A stretch of DNA of 40,368 nucleotides from Clostridia bacterium (GCA_017550035.1 JAFYLS010000060.1:1-40368), one strand, 5' to 3'; shown: positions 7,716 to 15,383, counted from the first letter of the stretch. Numbers and translations: made by a program. The notes: generated by a model from the sequence alone, not told the origin.

Positions 7716-9185
7716 GTGTTTGACCGCGATCCCAAAGCCATGGACTTTGGCGTGACCTGCGTGGAAAATCTCTTTATTTCCGAATATCTGCCTGCCGCCA
7801 AAGGGGAATATGTAAAAGTATACCTGTGGGGGCTGTTCAAAAGTCAGCATCCGGATGAACACTACGGCGTCCGGGAAATGGCAAAGGAACTGGATCTTTC
7901 CGTTGCTCAGGTAGAAAGCGCACTGCGCTACTGGGAACGCCGCGCACTGGTTACGTTGATTTCCACAGAACCCGAAGTGTACCGCTTCTTTTCTCCGTTG
8001 CAGCGCATGCATATGGGGCAGCTTTCCGATACTGCCGACAGCGATTATGTGGTGTTTGCCGAAAGCGTGTACGCCGCATTTGGCGACCAGCGCAAGGTGA
8101 CCCCCTCCGAAATTGCCACCGTTTGGGAATGGGTGCAGGATATTGGCCTTGCCCCCGAAGTGGTGCTCATGCTCATCAACCACTGCATTTCCCTGATGCG
8201 GTCCCACTTTTCCTTCAAGCGGGCAGAAAAAATGGCCGTTCTGATGAAGGAAAACCAGGTGCTCACCGTAGAGGATGCCGAGCTTTTTCTGCGTAATGAC
8301 ATGGAAATACACAAAGGTGCACAGGATGTGCTCCGCCATTTTGGCAAGCGCAGCCGTCTGCCCAGCGAAGCCGAACTGAACCTGTACCGCAAGTGGCGCA
8401 CCGAAGGCCAGTTCGATCATGACGCCATCTTGTCTGCCTGCGAAGAAACCGCCAAAGGCGAACCCACCTTTGCCTATCTGGACGGTATCCTCAAGGGCAT
8501 CCGCAGCCGCGGTGAAAGCCGCACCGGCGCACAGGTGCAAAAGCAGCTGCAAAACGAGCAGACGGAAAACGATCTGGCCGATCAGGTCATGCAGGCATTG
8601 GGGCTCAAAGCCACCCGTGCCGTTGCGTTGAACCTGTACAGACAGTGGCACAGACAAATGCCCCACGAAGTGCTGCTTCTGGCTGCACAGGCATGCAGCC
8701 GCACAGGCAGCAAAGCCGAAAGCATGGATCATCTTGTTCAGGCATGGCTGGAAAAAGGTCTTACCGACGAAGCTGCCGTCAAAATGTACCTTGACCACAT
8801 CCGCAGCATCGATACCGAACTGAAAAAAGTGTTTGAAGCTCTGGCCTACCGCAATAAAATCACCGCAGAAGACCGCAGCTTGTACGAAAAATGGACATCC
8901 TTTGGCTACAACACGGATATGATGTGCGCAGCTGCCAGCCAGAGCAGAGACATTGACGGACACAAGATCAAGTATCTGGACAGCGTACTGTGTGCCTGGC
9001 ACGAAGCGGGCATCACGGATGTGAATCAAGCCAAGGTAGCACCCAAAAAAGAAAAGAACAAGCCCGGCAAAAACAACCAGCGCACAGTCAGCGCACAGCA
9101 ATATACCCAGCGCAACTATACCGAACAGGACCTGGCCTTTGGCGAAGAGGACCTGCTGAAGGAGGCGGAAAAGTACAATGGATAA
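7716..9185 (+). CDS. DnaD-domain replication protein with four DnaB_2-like repeats
   Basis: A 489-residue primosome-type protein. The N-terminus holds a winged helix (YGVREMAKELDLS to ERRALV, about 45-90). Four repeats resembling the DnaB_2/DnaD C-terminal domain follow, at roughly residues 129-190, 211-264, 298-348 and 381-433. Each has a helix with a conserved Trp (VWEWVQ, LYRKWR, LYRQWH, LYEKWT), an A-rich helix and, in the last three, a YLD/HLV-like helix. The C-terminal 50 residues are Lys/Gln-rich and look disordered. DnaD-type proteins remodel DNA and help load the helicase. The start is GTG 7716, with AAAGGAG eight bases upstream. It overlaps the DnaI-like gene by eight bases, which supports a joint role in helicase loading. 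Confidence 0.88.
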   Translation: MFDRDPKAMDFGVTCVENLFISEYLPAAKGEYVKVYLWGLFKSQHPDEHYGVREMAKELDLSVAQVESALRYWERRALVTLISTEPEVYRFFSPLQRMHMGQLSDTADSDYVVFAESVYAAFGDQRKVTPSEIATVWEWVQDIGLAPEVVLMLINHCISLMRSHFSFKRAEKMAVLMKENQVLTVEDAELFLRNDMEIHKGAQDVLRHFGKRSRLPSEAELNLYRKWRTEGQFDHDAILSACEETAKGEPTFAYLDGILKGIRSRGESRTGAQVQKQLQNEQTENDLADQVMQALGLKATRAVALNLYRQWHRQMPHEVLLLAAQACSRTGSKAESMDHLVQAWLEKGLTDEAAVKMYLDHIRSIDTELKKVFEALAYRNKITAEDRSLYEKWTSFGYNTDMMCAAASQSRDIDGHKIKYLDSVLCAWHEAGITDVNQAKVAPKKEKNKPGKNNQRTVSAQQYTQRNYTEQDLAFGEEDLLKEAEKYNG

Positions 9186-10140
9186 GCAGATTTATGACGC
9201 TCTGATGGATTCCTACCGCTTGCGTCAGGAACAGAACCGCCGCATTGAACAGAGCCGCAAGGATGAAGTGTTTGCCGCCCATCCCGACGTGGAACTGCTG
9301 TGTCTCAAGCGCCACAGCATGATCATCGGCGCTGTTCGCAGCGTATTCACTGCCGCACCCGAAAACCTGGAGCAGCAGATGCTGGAATACAATCAGCAGA
9401 TCCGCGATCTGCTGGTAAAATACGGTTATGCCCCGGATTACCTGGCCCCCGTGTATGAATGCGAAAAGTGTGAAGATACCGGGCTGGTAGGCGAAGTGCT
9501 GAAGACGGAGTGCGAATGCTTCCGCAAAAAGTACATGGCAGCTGTGAACCGCAAAAGCGATTCCGGCATTCCCTCCCATACCTTTGAAAACTTTGATTTT
9601 ACCCGCTTCCCCAATACGCCCCTGCAGGAAAACCCCGCCGTCACACAGCGCAGTTACATGGCGCTGCTGAAAGAAAAGTGCGAAACCTTTGCCAATCTTT
9701 ATCCGGACGGTCCTCAGAAAAACCTGCTGCTCTATGGCGGCAGCGGTCTGGGCAAAACCTATCTGATGCACTGCATCATGAACCGGCAGACCGAGCAGGG
9801 CAAAGAAGTGGTATACGTAACAGCCTATCAACTGTTGAACGACCTGCGCAATGCCTACTTCCGCCCCGGCACAGTGGACACTTCCATATATGAAGATGCC
9901 GAACTGCTGCTGATTGACGACCTGGGCATGGAGCCGTTGTTTGAGAACGTGACGGTGGAATCCATTTTCAACCTGTTCAACGTGCGCACCATGAAGGGAT
10001 TGGGCACAGGCATCAGCACCAATTTGACCCCTGTGGAACTGAAGCAGCGCTACACCGAACGCTTCTCCTCCCGTCTGCAGGATGTACGCACTTGCCTGCA
10101 GTTACATTTCTACGGTCAGGATATCCGCCTGCTGAAATAA
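9178..10140 (+). CDS. Helicase loader ATPase, DnaI/DnaC-like
   Basis: A 320-residue AAA+ ATPase. The N-terminal half binds helicase in DnaI and here contains a Cys cluster (YECEKCEDTG then ECECF, about 93-118), likely a zinc site. The AAA+ part has Walker A GGSGLGKT (about 185-192), Walker B LLLIDDLG (about 243-250), a sensor-1-like STNLTP, and an arginine-containing RFSSRL near the end. This order matches DnaI and DnaC-type loaders that place the replicative helicase on DNA. It follows the DnaD-type gene with an eight-base overlap. The operon ends at the hairpin at 10166-10194. The helicase gene itself is not in the window. Confidence 0.9.
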   Translation: MDKQIYDALMDSYRLRQEQNRRIEQSRKDEVFAAHPDVELLCLKRHSMIIGAVRSVFTAAPENLEQQMLEYNQQIRDLLVKYGYAPDYLAPVYECEKCEDTGLVGEVLKTECECFRKKYMAAVNRKSDSGIPSHTFENFDFTRFPNTPLQENPAVTQRSYMALLKEKCETFANLYPDGPQKNLLLYGGSGLGKTYLMHCIMNRQTEQGKEVVYVTAYQLLNDLRNAYFRPGTVDTSIYEDAELLLIDDLGMEPLFENVTVESIFNLFNVRTMKGLGTGISTNLTPVELKQRYTERFSSRLQDVRTCLQLHFYGQDIRLLK

Positions 10141-10165
10141 GTTTTCAGAAAAAAATAAACAAAAC

Positions 10166-10194
10166 AAAGAGACCCTTTTCGGGTCTCTTTTTTA
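10166..10194. terminator. Bidirectional intrinsic terminator
   Basis: A ten-base-pair stem, AAAGAGACCC / GGGTCTCTTT, with a five-base loop, followed by T residues on the plus strand and preceded by A residues. It separates the convergent DnaI-like and APH-like genes and can serve both. Confidence 0.9.
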
Positions 10195-11001
10195 TTACAT
10201 CAAACAGTGCAGCAGCAGGTAATACCGCAGTTTTTCCCGGTCTATTGCGATATCCAGTGCCTTCAGAAAATCTTCCGGGCTGTAATCCGGATATACCTTG
10301 CCGCCAAAGAAGCCGTTGTAATTGTTCTTCAGGCTCTGATAGCAATCCGCAATATCCGAATACCGGTCCGCCAACGCAGCGCTGCCCAGATCAATAAAAC
10401 CGGCAATGTCGCCGTTTTCAATCATTACATTGGGCAGGCAGTAATCGCCATGGGACAAAACAGGCTCAAAGGACGGCTGATGGCTTTCCAGCCATTGAAG
10501 CAGCTGCTCGGGTGTCTCAAAATCTTCTTTATCAAAGGCTTCGGCGTAAAACGCTTCCTGCGGAATCATACCTTTTTCCACCCGTTCGCGAACATAGCGA
10601 AGGTCATCCGCCAGCATGCGTTTGACAGGACAGACAGATGCATCCGTTTCCCAGAGCATACGAAGCCCTTTGACAAGCAGTGCATGCACTTCTTCCCGGT
10701 TCTCCATCTGCTTTTCATCGCAGACCATGTGACCCTGTATGCGCTCCATCAAAAGATAGTGCATCCCATCCCGGATGGTGCAACACAAAATACCGGGCAC
10801 AGGCAGTTTCTTTTTCGCCATCCACGCAAGCATCTGTTCGGCATCGTCCGTTTTTTCGGATGCTTTTTCGATCTTGAGCACCTTATCATCCAGCATGATC
10901 ACGGTAGAATCCGACCGGCCCACCTCGTCCAGACTGCAGGGTGCATCCCCGATCAATACCCGGATTCGCTCCGGCAGTTTCAGCTCATGCGTATCCATCA
11001 C
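10195..11001 (-). CDS. APH(3')-like aminoglycoside phosphotransferase family protein
   Basis: A 268-residue kinase of the aminoglycoside phosphotransferase family, close in length and architecture to APH(3') enzymes. A nucleotide-binding Lys sits in KVLKIEKA. The hinge region is HYLLMERIQGH. The catalytic loop is LSHGDYCLPNVMIENG, with catalytic Asp and Asn. The metal-binding Asp is in AGFIDLGSAALADRYSDIA. The C-terminal pattern REKLRYYLLL resembles the end of APH(3')-III. It could inactivate an aminoglycoside or phosphorylate another small molecule; sequence alone does not decide. The start (GTG 11001 or ATG 10998) overlaps the mntP stop with no good ribosome binding site, so translation is probably coupled to mntP and the gene falls under the Mn2+ riboswitch. 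Confidence 0.82.
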   Translation of the reverse strand: MMDTHELKLPERIRVLIGDAPCSLDEVGRSDSTVIMLDDKVLKIEKASEKTDDAEQMLAWMAKKKLPVPGILCCTIRDGMHYLLMERIQGHMVCDEKQMENREEVHALLVKGLRMLWETDASVCPVKRMLADDLRYVRERVEKGMIPQEAFYAEAFDKEDFETPEQLLQWLESHQPSFEPVLSHGDYCLPNVMIENGDIAGFIDLGSAALADRYSDIADCYQSLKNNYNGFFGGKVYPDYSPEDFLKALDIAIDREKLRYYLLLHCLM

Positions 11002-11567
11002 AGCACACCCAGGTGTTCCAAGAGAATCTTGAGACCCAGCAGAATGAGAATCACACCGCCGGCAATTTCTGCCTTGGTCTTATACTTGGCGCCGAACACG
11101 CTGCCCAGTTTCACACCCATGCCGGAAAGCAGGAAAGTGACCACGCCGATGAAGGTGATGCTCACCCAAATATTGGCATTCACCACAGCCAGAGAAATAC
11201 CCACAGCCAGCGCATCAATGCTGGTGGCAATGGCCATAGGAAGCATGGCTTTGGCACTCATGGAATTCTGGCAGTCTTCGCATTCATCCTCTTCTCCGCC
11301 AAATGCTTCCCGCAGCATATTGCCGCCGATGAGCGCCAGCAGCCCAAAGGCTATCCAGTGGTCAAAAGCCTGAATCTTTTCCGCAAACATGCTGCCCAGA
11401 AAGAAGCCGATCAGCGGCATCAACGCCTGAAAGCCGCCGAACCAGGCGCCCACAACGGCCATATGGCGAATATTGGTCTTTTTCAGTGCCAGACCCTTGC
11501 AGATGCTGACAGCAAAAGCGTCCATAGCCAGACCCACGGCCAGAATGGCCAGTTCCAGAATACCCAT
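10998..11567 (-). CDS. mntP: Manganese efflux pump MntP
   Basis: A 189-residue membrane protein with six hydrophobic segments. The family's conserved Asp motifs appear twice, in VGLAMDAFAVSICKG near the N-terminus and ATSIDALAVGISL in the second half. A His/Cys/Glu-rich loop (EEDECEDC) lies between the halves. MntP exports Mn2+ and protects cells from manganese excess. I start at ATG 11567, preceded by a GAGGGGG site. The open frame continues upstream, but that part is riboswitch and terminator sequence, not protein. The gene is directly downstream of a yybP-ykoY riboswitch and overlaps the APH-like gene. Confidence 0.95.
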   Translation of the reverse strand: MGILELAILAVGLAMDAFAVSICKGLALKKTNIRHMAVVGAWFGGFQALMPLIGFFLGSMFAEKIQAFDHWIAFGLLALIGGNMLREAFGGEEDECEDCQNSMSAKAMLPMAIATSIDALAVGISLAVVNANIWVSITFIGVVTFLLSGMGVKLGSVFGAKYKTKAEIAGGVILILLGLKILLEHLGVL

Positions 11568-11589
11568 TGAATAAATCCCCCTCTTATGC

Positions 11590-11646
11590 AAAAAACGAGA
11601 CCACGGCAAAGCAGCGGAAACATGTTCCGGGTTTGCCGTGAGTCTC
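11590..11646 (-). terminator. Riboswitch expression-platform terminator
   Basis: Minus-strand hairpin pairing 11632-11646 (CGAGAC, bulged A, CACGGCAAA) with 11596-11610 (TTTGCCGTGGTCTCG), followed by six T residues at 11590-11595. It lies between the aptamer and mntP, so transcription should stop here unless Mn2+ binding favours the antiterminated form. Confidence 0.88.
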
Positions 11647-11740
11647 GCTGTTTCAGGCGCAGCCGGGCGTATTTGTTCGTTCAACGCCAGTATGTCGACC
11701 GCGTCACGGTATGCTCCGTCAGCTACTCCCCCACAGGAAA
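11647..11740 (-). promoter_or_regulatory. yybP-ykoY manganese riboswitch aptamer
   Basis: On the minus strand the conserved aptamer pieces appear in order: GGGGGAGTAGC (11722-11732), then CGACATACTG (11688-11697), then CGCCCGGCTGCGC (11657-11669). These match the yybP-ykoY consensus loops L1 and L3 that form the Mn2+ site. The flanking CTGT / ACAG pieces can close the basal stem. Position directly before a terminator and mntP fits a transcriptional ON switch under high Mn2+. I see no clear promoter between yajC and the aptamer, so the RNA may start at the yajC promoter. Confidence 0.87.
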
Positions 11741-11770
11741 GTTGCCTTTTCCGCCCTTCCGGGCAGTTTT

Positions 11771-12151
11771 TTACGCCAGCTGTTCGCCGTCGTTTTCCAC
11801 GGTTACTTCTTCCACACCGCGGATAGCCCAGCGGGCAAACACCATTTCGGTGCGGGCAGCGCCCACAGCCAGGGTGATGGTGTCATCCTTGATGCCCATG
11901 ATGGTGCCGTAGATGCCGCCGATGGTGGTCACGCGGTCGCCGGGCTTCAGAGCGTCCAGCATCTGCTTGACCTGCTTATCCTTCTTGCGCTGGGGACGGA
12001 TGAGCATAAAGTAGAACACAGCGATCATCATCACGATCATCACGCCGTAAGAGATCAGGGTAGCAGCGGGATTCGCTTCCATTGCGGGATCCACAGCAGC
12101 AGTAGTTTCAGCCATAGCAGAAGCCATACCGGCCAGCCAGTTCATGTTCAT
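11771..12151 (-). CDS. yajC: Preprotein translocase accessory subunit YajC
   Basis: A 126-residue protein. One transmembrane helix (about 33-50, GVMIVMMIAVFYFMLIRPQRK) is followed by the YajC hallmark RPQRKKDKQ and a soluble domain with ALKPGDRVTTIGGIYGTI. YajC associates with SecDF in the Sec translocon. secD and secF are not in the window. The N-terminal extension before the helix (about 32 residues, Ala/Met/Glu-rich) is longer than usual. The ATG at 12151 has an AGGA site eight bases upstream, and a strong promoter lies at 12193-12221. Confidence 0.93.
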   Translation of the reverse strand: MNMNWLAGMASAMAETTAAVDPAMEANPAATLISYGVMIVMMIAVFYFMLIRPQRKKDKQVKQMLDALKPGDRVTTIGGIYGTIMGIKDDTITLAVGAARTEMVFARWAIRGVEEVTVENDGEQLA

Positions 12152-12192
12152 GGTTCAAGTCCTGCCTTTCAGAAGTTGGTTTCATCCTTTTT

Positions 12193-12221
12193 ATTATATC
12201 GAAAAAACAGCTGCATGTAAA
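12193..12221 (-). promoter_or_regulatory. Promoter for yajC
   Basis: Minus-strand -35 TTTACA (12216-12221), 17-base spacer, -10 TATAAT (12193-12198), 41 bases before the yajC ATG. It may also drive the downstream riboswitch-mntP-APH unit. Confidence 0.8.
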
Positions 12222-12260
12222 GACCAACTTCCGGGCAATTTTGTGTCAAATGTTCAATAT

Positions 12261-12581
12261 TCAGGCAGGCAGCGCACGCAGACAATAGCCGAAGCGGTAT
12301 ACCGTTTCAATGCAGGCAAAGCCCAGCTTTCTGCGAAGCCGCTGAATATGCACATCCACCGTTCTGGTTTCACCGATACTCTGATAGCCCCATGCTTCCC
12401 GAAGCAGCTGCTCCCGGCTTACAGGGGTATCCGCATGCTGAACCAGTTCCTGCAAAAGATAAAATTCCTGCTGAGTCAAATCACACGCTTCGCCGTCCAG
12501 AAAGGCACGGTTGTTCTTTTCGTCAATGGTCAGGGTCTGTACGTTGCCCGCTTCTTTTTTCAGGGTAAGCAGGGTACTCAT
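12261..12581 (-). CDS. Orphan OmpR/PhoB-type winged-helix DNA-binding protein
   Basis: A 106-residue protein made almost only of an OmpR-type winged helix. Visible pieces are the beta strand region TIDEKNNRAFLDGEACDLTQQEFYLLQELV, the recognition segment SREQLLREAWGY, and the hallmark RTVDVHIQRLRRKL followed by ETVYRFGYCL. There is no receiver domain, so it is not a classic two-component regulator. The ATG at 12581 is chosen because GAGGTG lies six bases upstream; the frame extends further but without a better signal. It is transcribed divergently from the Myb-like gene. Targets are unknown. Confidence 0.85.
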   Translation of the reverse strand: MSTLLTLKKEAGNVQTLTIDEKNNRAFLDGEACDLTQQEFYLLQELVQHADTPVSREQLLREAWGYQSIGETRTVDVHIQRLRRKLGFACIETVYRFGYCLRALPA

Positions 12582-12756
12582 TTGCATCACCTCGCCTATA
12601 AAACGCATGACCAACCGTTTTCGTTCCCGGTATTTAAGAATTTCGTCATAAAAATTTGAAAACTTCACCCTTCACGGATAAATGGTGCATAACGCAGCCG
12701 GTGCACATGCATAATATGTAACAAACACCGGATACACCGGAAGGGAGATAGCTTGG

Positions 12757-13518
12757 ATGGTTGAAATGCAAAAACGCGGCGGCTGGCAGGCAGAGGAAAC
12801 GGAGCGCCTGTGGCAGGAAATCCGCAGTGCCGCCGAAAACCAGGAACCCCTGCGCAGCGTATTTGAACGCATGGGGCAGGAATTTTCACGCAAACCCAAC
12901 AGCGTACGGAATTATTATTATATGCAATTGCGCAGTCAGTGCAGCGACAGCATGCGCCGTGCAGCGCCTTTTGAAACCTTCACTCCGGAAGAAGTGCACA
13001 AACTGGTGCGGGAAGTACTCATCGCCAAAGGCAGAGGCGAAAGCGTGCGCGCCTGCGTGATGCGCCTGGCAGACGGCAACAGAAGCCGCATGCTGCGATT
13101 GCAAAACAAATACCGCTCTATTCTCAGCAAAAAACCGCAGATCATCTGCGAAATTGCCGATGAACTGGCCGCGGAAGGCTATGCCTGTCCCGAAATTGGC
13201 TGTCTTTTGCCGCCTGACCCAGTACAACTTCCTCTTCCCCAGGAAAATGACCGGGATGTGGATCAATTATACACCGCCGTGCAGAATCTGCTGCGCCGCG
13301 CCAAAGACAGCGATCCCAAAGGCGACCGCGCCCGGGTACAGAGGGATGTGTGCCTGATGCGTCTGGAAGAGCTGCAGCTTGCCGCAGGCGATCTGGTTAA
13401 CCTGTGTAAGGAACTATGCGCCGACGAACTGGCTTCTTCCTTTTTTGAACAGCGCAGAGAGCAGCTGACGCACTGCCTTTCCCGGGTAGAGAACCTGTGC
13501 GCATCGCCCCTGGGCTGA
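12757..13518 (+). CDS. Myb/SANT-like DNA-binding domain protein of unknown function
   Basis: A 253-residue protein. The first 55 residues look like a Myb/SANT helix-turn-helix: GGWQAEETERLWQEI, then FERMGQEFSRKPNSVRNYYY. A second similar helical region follows (FTPEEVHKLVREVLIAKGRGESVRACVM, about 74-105). The C-terminal half is helical and Leu/Glu-rich with a possible coiled coil. Myb-like domains of this sort occur in RsfA-type sporulation regulators of Firmicutes, but the similarity I can see is limited to the domain. The ATG at 12757 follows GGAAGGGAG. The 175-base gap upstream is shared with the divergent winged-helix gene, and I could not identify a convincing promoter in it. Confidence 0.75.
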   Translation: MVEMQKRGGWQAEETERLWQEIRSAAENQEPLRSVFERMGQEFSRKPNSVRNYYYMQLRSQCSDSMRRAAPFETFTPEEVHKLVREVLIAKGRGESVRACVMRLADGNRSRMLRLQNKYRSILSKKPQIICEIADELAAEGYACPEIGCLLPPDPVQLPLPQENDRDVDQLYTAVQNLLRRAKDSDPKGDRARVQRDVCLMRLEELQLAAGDLVNLCKELCADELASSFFEQRREQLTHCLSRVENLCASPLG

Positions 13519-13547
13519 TTGCACCAAAATAGGAATCATGGTATAAT
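13519..13547 (+). promoter_or_regulatory. Promoter for the double-Nudix gene
   Basis: TTGCAC (13519-13524), 17-base spacer, TATAAT (13542-13547) with the -10 preceded by TGG. Transcription should start near 13554, which leaves too little leader for the ATG at 13562. Confidence 0.85.
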
Positions 13548-13573
13548 GAACCCATCCTTACATGGGAGCATAC

Positions 13574-14509
13574 ATGCCAATGAAAGTACATACATACCCC
13601 GAAGGGCTGCTTTCCCGGGAACAGCTGGTTTTTTCTGTGATCTTTGCACGCAAAGACGGAAAATGGCTCATGTGCCGCCATAAAGACCGGGACGCCTGGG
13701 AATTCCCCGGCGGACACATTGAAGAAGGTGAAACAGCGCTGGATTGCGCCATGCGGGAACTGTTTGAAGAAACAGGTGCCCAAGGCACCTTCACCCGCAT
13801 TGGCGATTACGGCGTGGAACGGGAAAACAGCACCCGCTGCGGCGCACTGTATCTTTGCGACATCAACGCCCTTTCTCCCCTGCCGCAGTACAGCGAAATG
13901 GCGGAATGCCGCTTTTTTGCGTTGCCGCCGGAAAACCTGACCTATCCTCTGATCCAAGGACCGCTTTACCGTCATGTACAGGGATATTTGAATACCATCA
14001 CAGCACCAGACGAGATCTGGGATATCCTGGACGAAAACAAACAGCCCACCGGGCGCACTCACCGCCGGGGCGATCCGCTAAAGACGGGTGACAGGCATCT
14101 GGTGGTGGATGTATGGATGCGCAGGAAAGACGGACGCTTCCTGCTCACCCGGCGCGCGCCCACCAAAGGATACCCCCTCATGTGGGAAACCACGGGCGGT
14201 TCTTCCGCTTCGGGCGAAACCAGCCTGCAGGCAGCCCTGAGAGAAGCAGAGGAAGAAGCCGGCATGCATCTGGATCCTCAGCAAGGAAAGCTGATATACA
14301 GCTATATGCGTCCCGATCACTTCAAGGACGTATGGATTTTTGACCACGAAGCCGAGCTGGATGATGTTGTTCTGCAGGAAGGCGAAACGGTGGATGCCCG
14401 CCTTGCCACAGTTAACGAGATTCTGGAACTGTACCAAAAAAACGAGCTGGTTCCCTACACCTATCTTGAAGTCCTTCGCCATTTCCTTACTGCAGATCAT
14501 CAGGAATAA
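13574..14509 (+). CDS. Tandem Nudix hydrolase (two Nudix domains fused)
   Basis: About 311 residues with two complete Nudix boxes. The first is at roughly 45-68 (GGHIEEGE, then RELFEETGA) in a domain resembling small nucleotide-cleaning hydrolases (WEFPGGHIEEGE). The second is at about 208-231 (GGSSASGE, then REAEEEAGM) in a domain that opens with EIWDILDENKQPTGRTH, as in IDI/YfcD-like Nudix proteins. Both retain the REUXEEXGU residues, so both may be active. Substrates are unknown. Start choice: ATG 13562 is too close to the predicted transcription start. ATG 13574 is five bases after GGGAG and is preferred, though ATG 13580 is possible. The gene is monocistronic. Confidence 0.88.
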   Translation: MPMKVHTYPEGLLSREQLVFSVIFARKDGKWLMCRHKDRDAWEFPGGHIEEGETALDCAMRELFEETGAQGTFTRIGDYGVERENSTRCGALYLCDINALSPLPQYSEMAECRFFALPPENLTYPLIQGPLYRHVQGYLNTITAPDEIWDILDENKQPTGRTHRRGDPLKTGDRHLVVDVWMRRKDGRFLLTRRAPTKGYPLMWETTGGSSASGETSLQAALREAEEEAGMHLDPQQGKLIYSYMRPDHFKDVWIFDHEAELDDVVLQEGETVDARLATVNEILELYQKNELVPYTYLEVLRHFLTADHQE

Positions 14510-14526
14510 AGAATTCAGCGCAACAA

Positions 14527-14558
14527 AAAAGAGGCTGTAATCACAGCCTCTTTTGATT
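14527..14558. terminator. Bidirectional intrinsic terminator
   Basis: A perfect stem AAAAGAGGCTGT (14527-14538) / ACAGCCTCTTTT (14543-14554) with a four-base loop, between the convergent Nudix and metQ genes. Confidence 0.9.
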
Positions 14559-14567
14559 TTGGTTTCA

Positions 14568-15383
14568 TTACTTCGCGGGGGTGAAGGTGGGCACGAAGCC
14601 GCGTTCCTTGATCAGGTCATACACCTTCTGGGTGTACACGCACTTTTCCAGCGCCTTCACGAAGTCAGAATTTTCGTTTTCGGGCTTCACAGCGAACAGG
14701 TTCACATAAGCCTTGGCAGCCTGGCTGTCAGCGGGTTCGGCGAAGATGCCGTCCACAGAGGGGTTCAGACCGGCCAGAGAAGCGTTGTTGCCGTTGATGA
14801 CGGCGTAAGCCACGTCAGCACGCAGACCGGGGATCTGTTCGGCGTTGGCTTCGATGATTTCCAGGTTGTTGGCATTTTCCACGATGTCTTCCTTGGTCAC
14901 GATGGATTCCAGGGTGGTGTCTTCGGGCAGCTTGATCAGGCCGGCATCCTGCAGCAGCAGCAGAGCGCGGGTCATGTTGGTGGGGTCGTTGGGGATGGCA
15001 ACCTTGTCGCCTTCAGCAACGGCTTCCAGAGAATCCTTGGTGCCCTTGTAGATGGCCAGGGGTTCAAAGTGGGTGGGCACAACGCCAACCAGCTTTTCCT
15101 TTTCGGAAGCAGTTTCGTTGTAGCCGGCCAGATAAGGCACATGCTGGAAGAAGTTGGCAATGGCGTCGCCGCCGGCAACAGCGGGATTTTCGGTCACATA
15201 GTCGGTCACCACGGTGATTTCCATGTCAAAACCGGCGGCCTTCATGTCTTCCTTGATCAGTTCAAGGATTTCGGCATGGGGGCTGGGAGTGGCGATGAGG
15301 GCAGTCTTCTTGGGAGCAGCACAGCCAGCAAACAGAGCTGCAGTGAGAACCAGAACCAGGACCAGAGCCAGATACTTTTTCAT
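14568..15383 (-). CDS. metQ: Methionine ABC transporter substrate-binding lipoprotein MetQ
   Basis: A 271-residue NlpA/MetQ-family lipoprotein. The signal peptide ends in a lipobox (LFAGC, Cys21). The mature part opens with LIATPSPHAEILE and contains the family segments ANFFQHVPYL and KVAIPNDPTNMTRALLLLQ, which shape the methionine site. It captures methionine outside the cell and delivers it to MetI/MetN. The ATG 15383 follows AAAGGAG by eight bases; a TTG six codons upstream is the ribosome binding site region itself. It is last in metN-metI-metQ and ends at a shared terminator. Codon choice is strongly biased, suggesting high expression. Confidence 0.95.
   Translation of the reverse strand: MKKYLALVLVLVLTAALFAGCAAPKKTALIATPSPHAEILELIKEDMKAAGFDMEITVVTDYVTENPAVAGGDAIANFFQHVPYLAGYNETASEKEKLVGVVPTHFEPLAIYKGTKDSLEAVAEGDKVAIPNDPTNMTRALLLLQDAGLIKLPEDTTLESIVTKEDIVENANNLEIIEANAEQIPGLRADVAYAVINGNNASLAGLNPSVDGIFAEPADSQAAKAYVNLFAVKPENENSDFVKALEKCVYTQKVYDLIKERGFVPTFTPAK

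Noticed and set aside
11568..11684. N-terminal extension of MntP by 39 codons
   Set aside because: This stretch is the riboswitch 3' part and its terminator. The real start at 11567 has its own ribosome binding site and matches the family N-terminus.
11751..11766. Short hairpin GCCC-TTCC-GGGC downstream of yajC as terminator
   Set aside because: The T run lies on the plus-strand side only, so it would not terminate yajC transcription; the stem is just four pairs.
12656..12684. Promoter for the Myb-like gene (TTGAAA with TAAATG)
   Set aside because: The -10 match is too poor and other candidates in the gap are no better.
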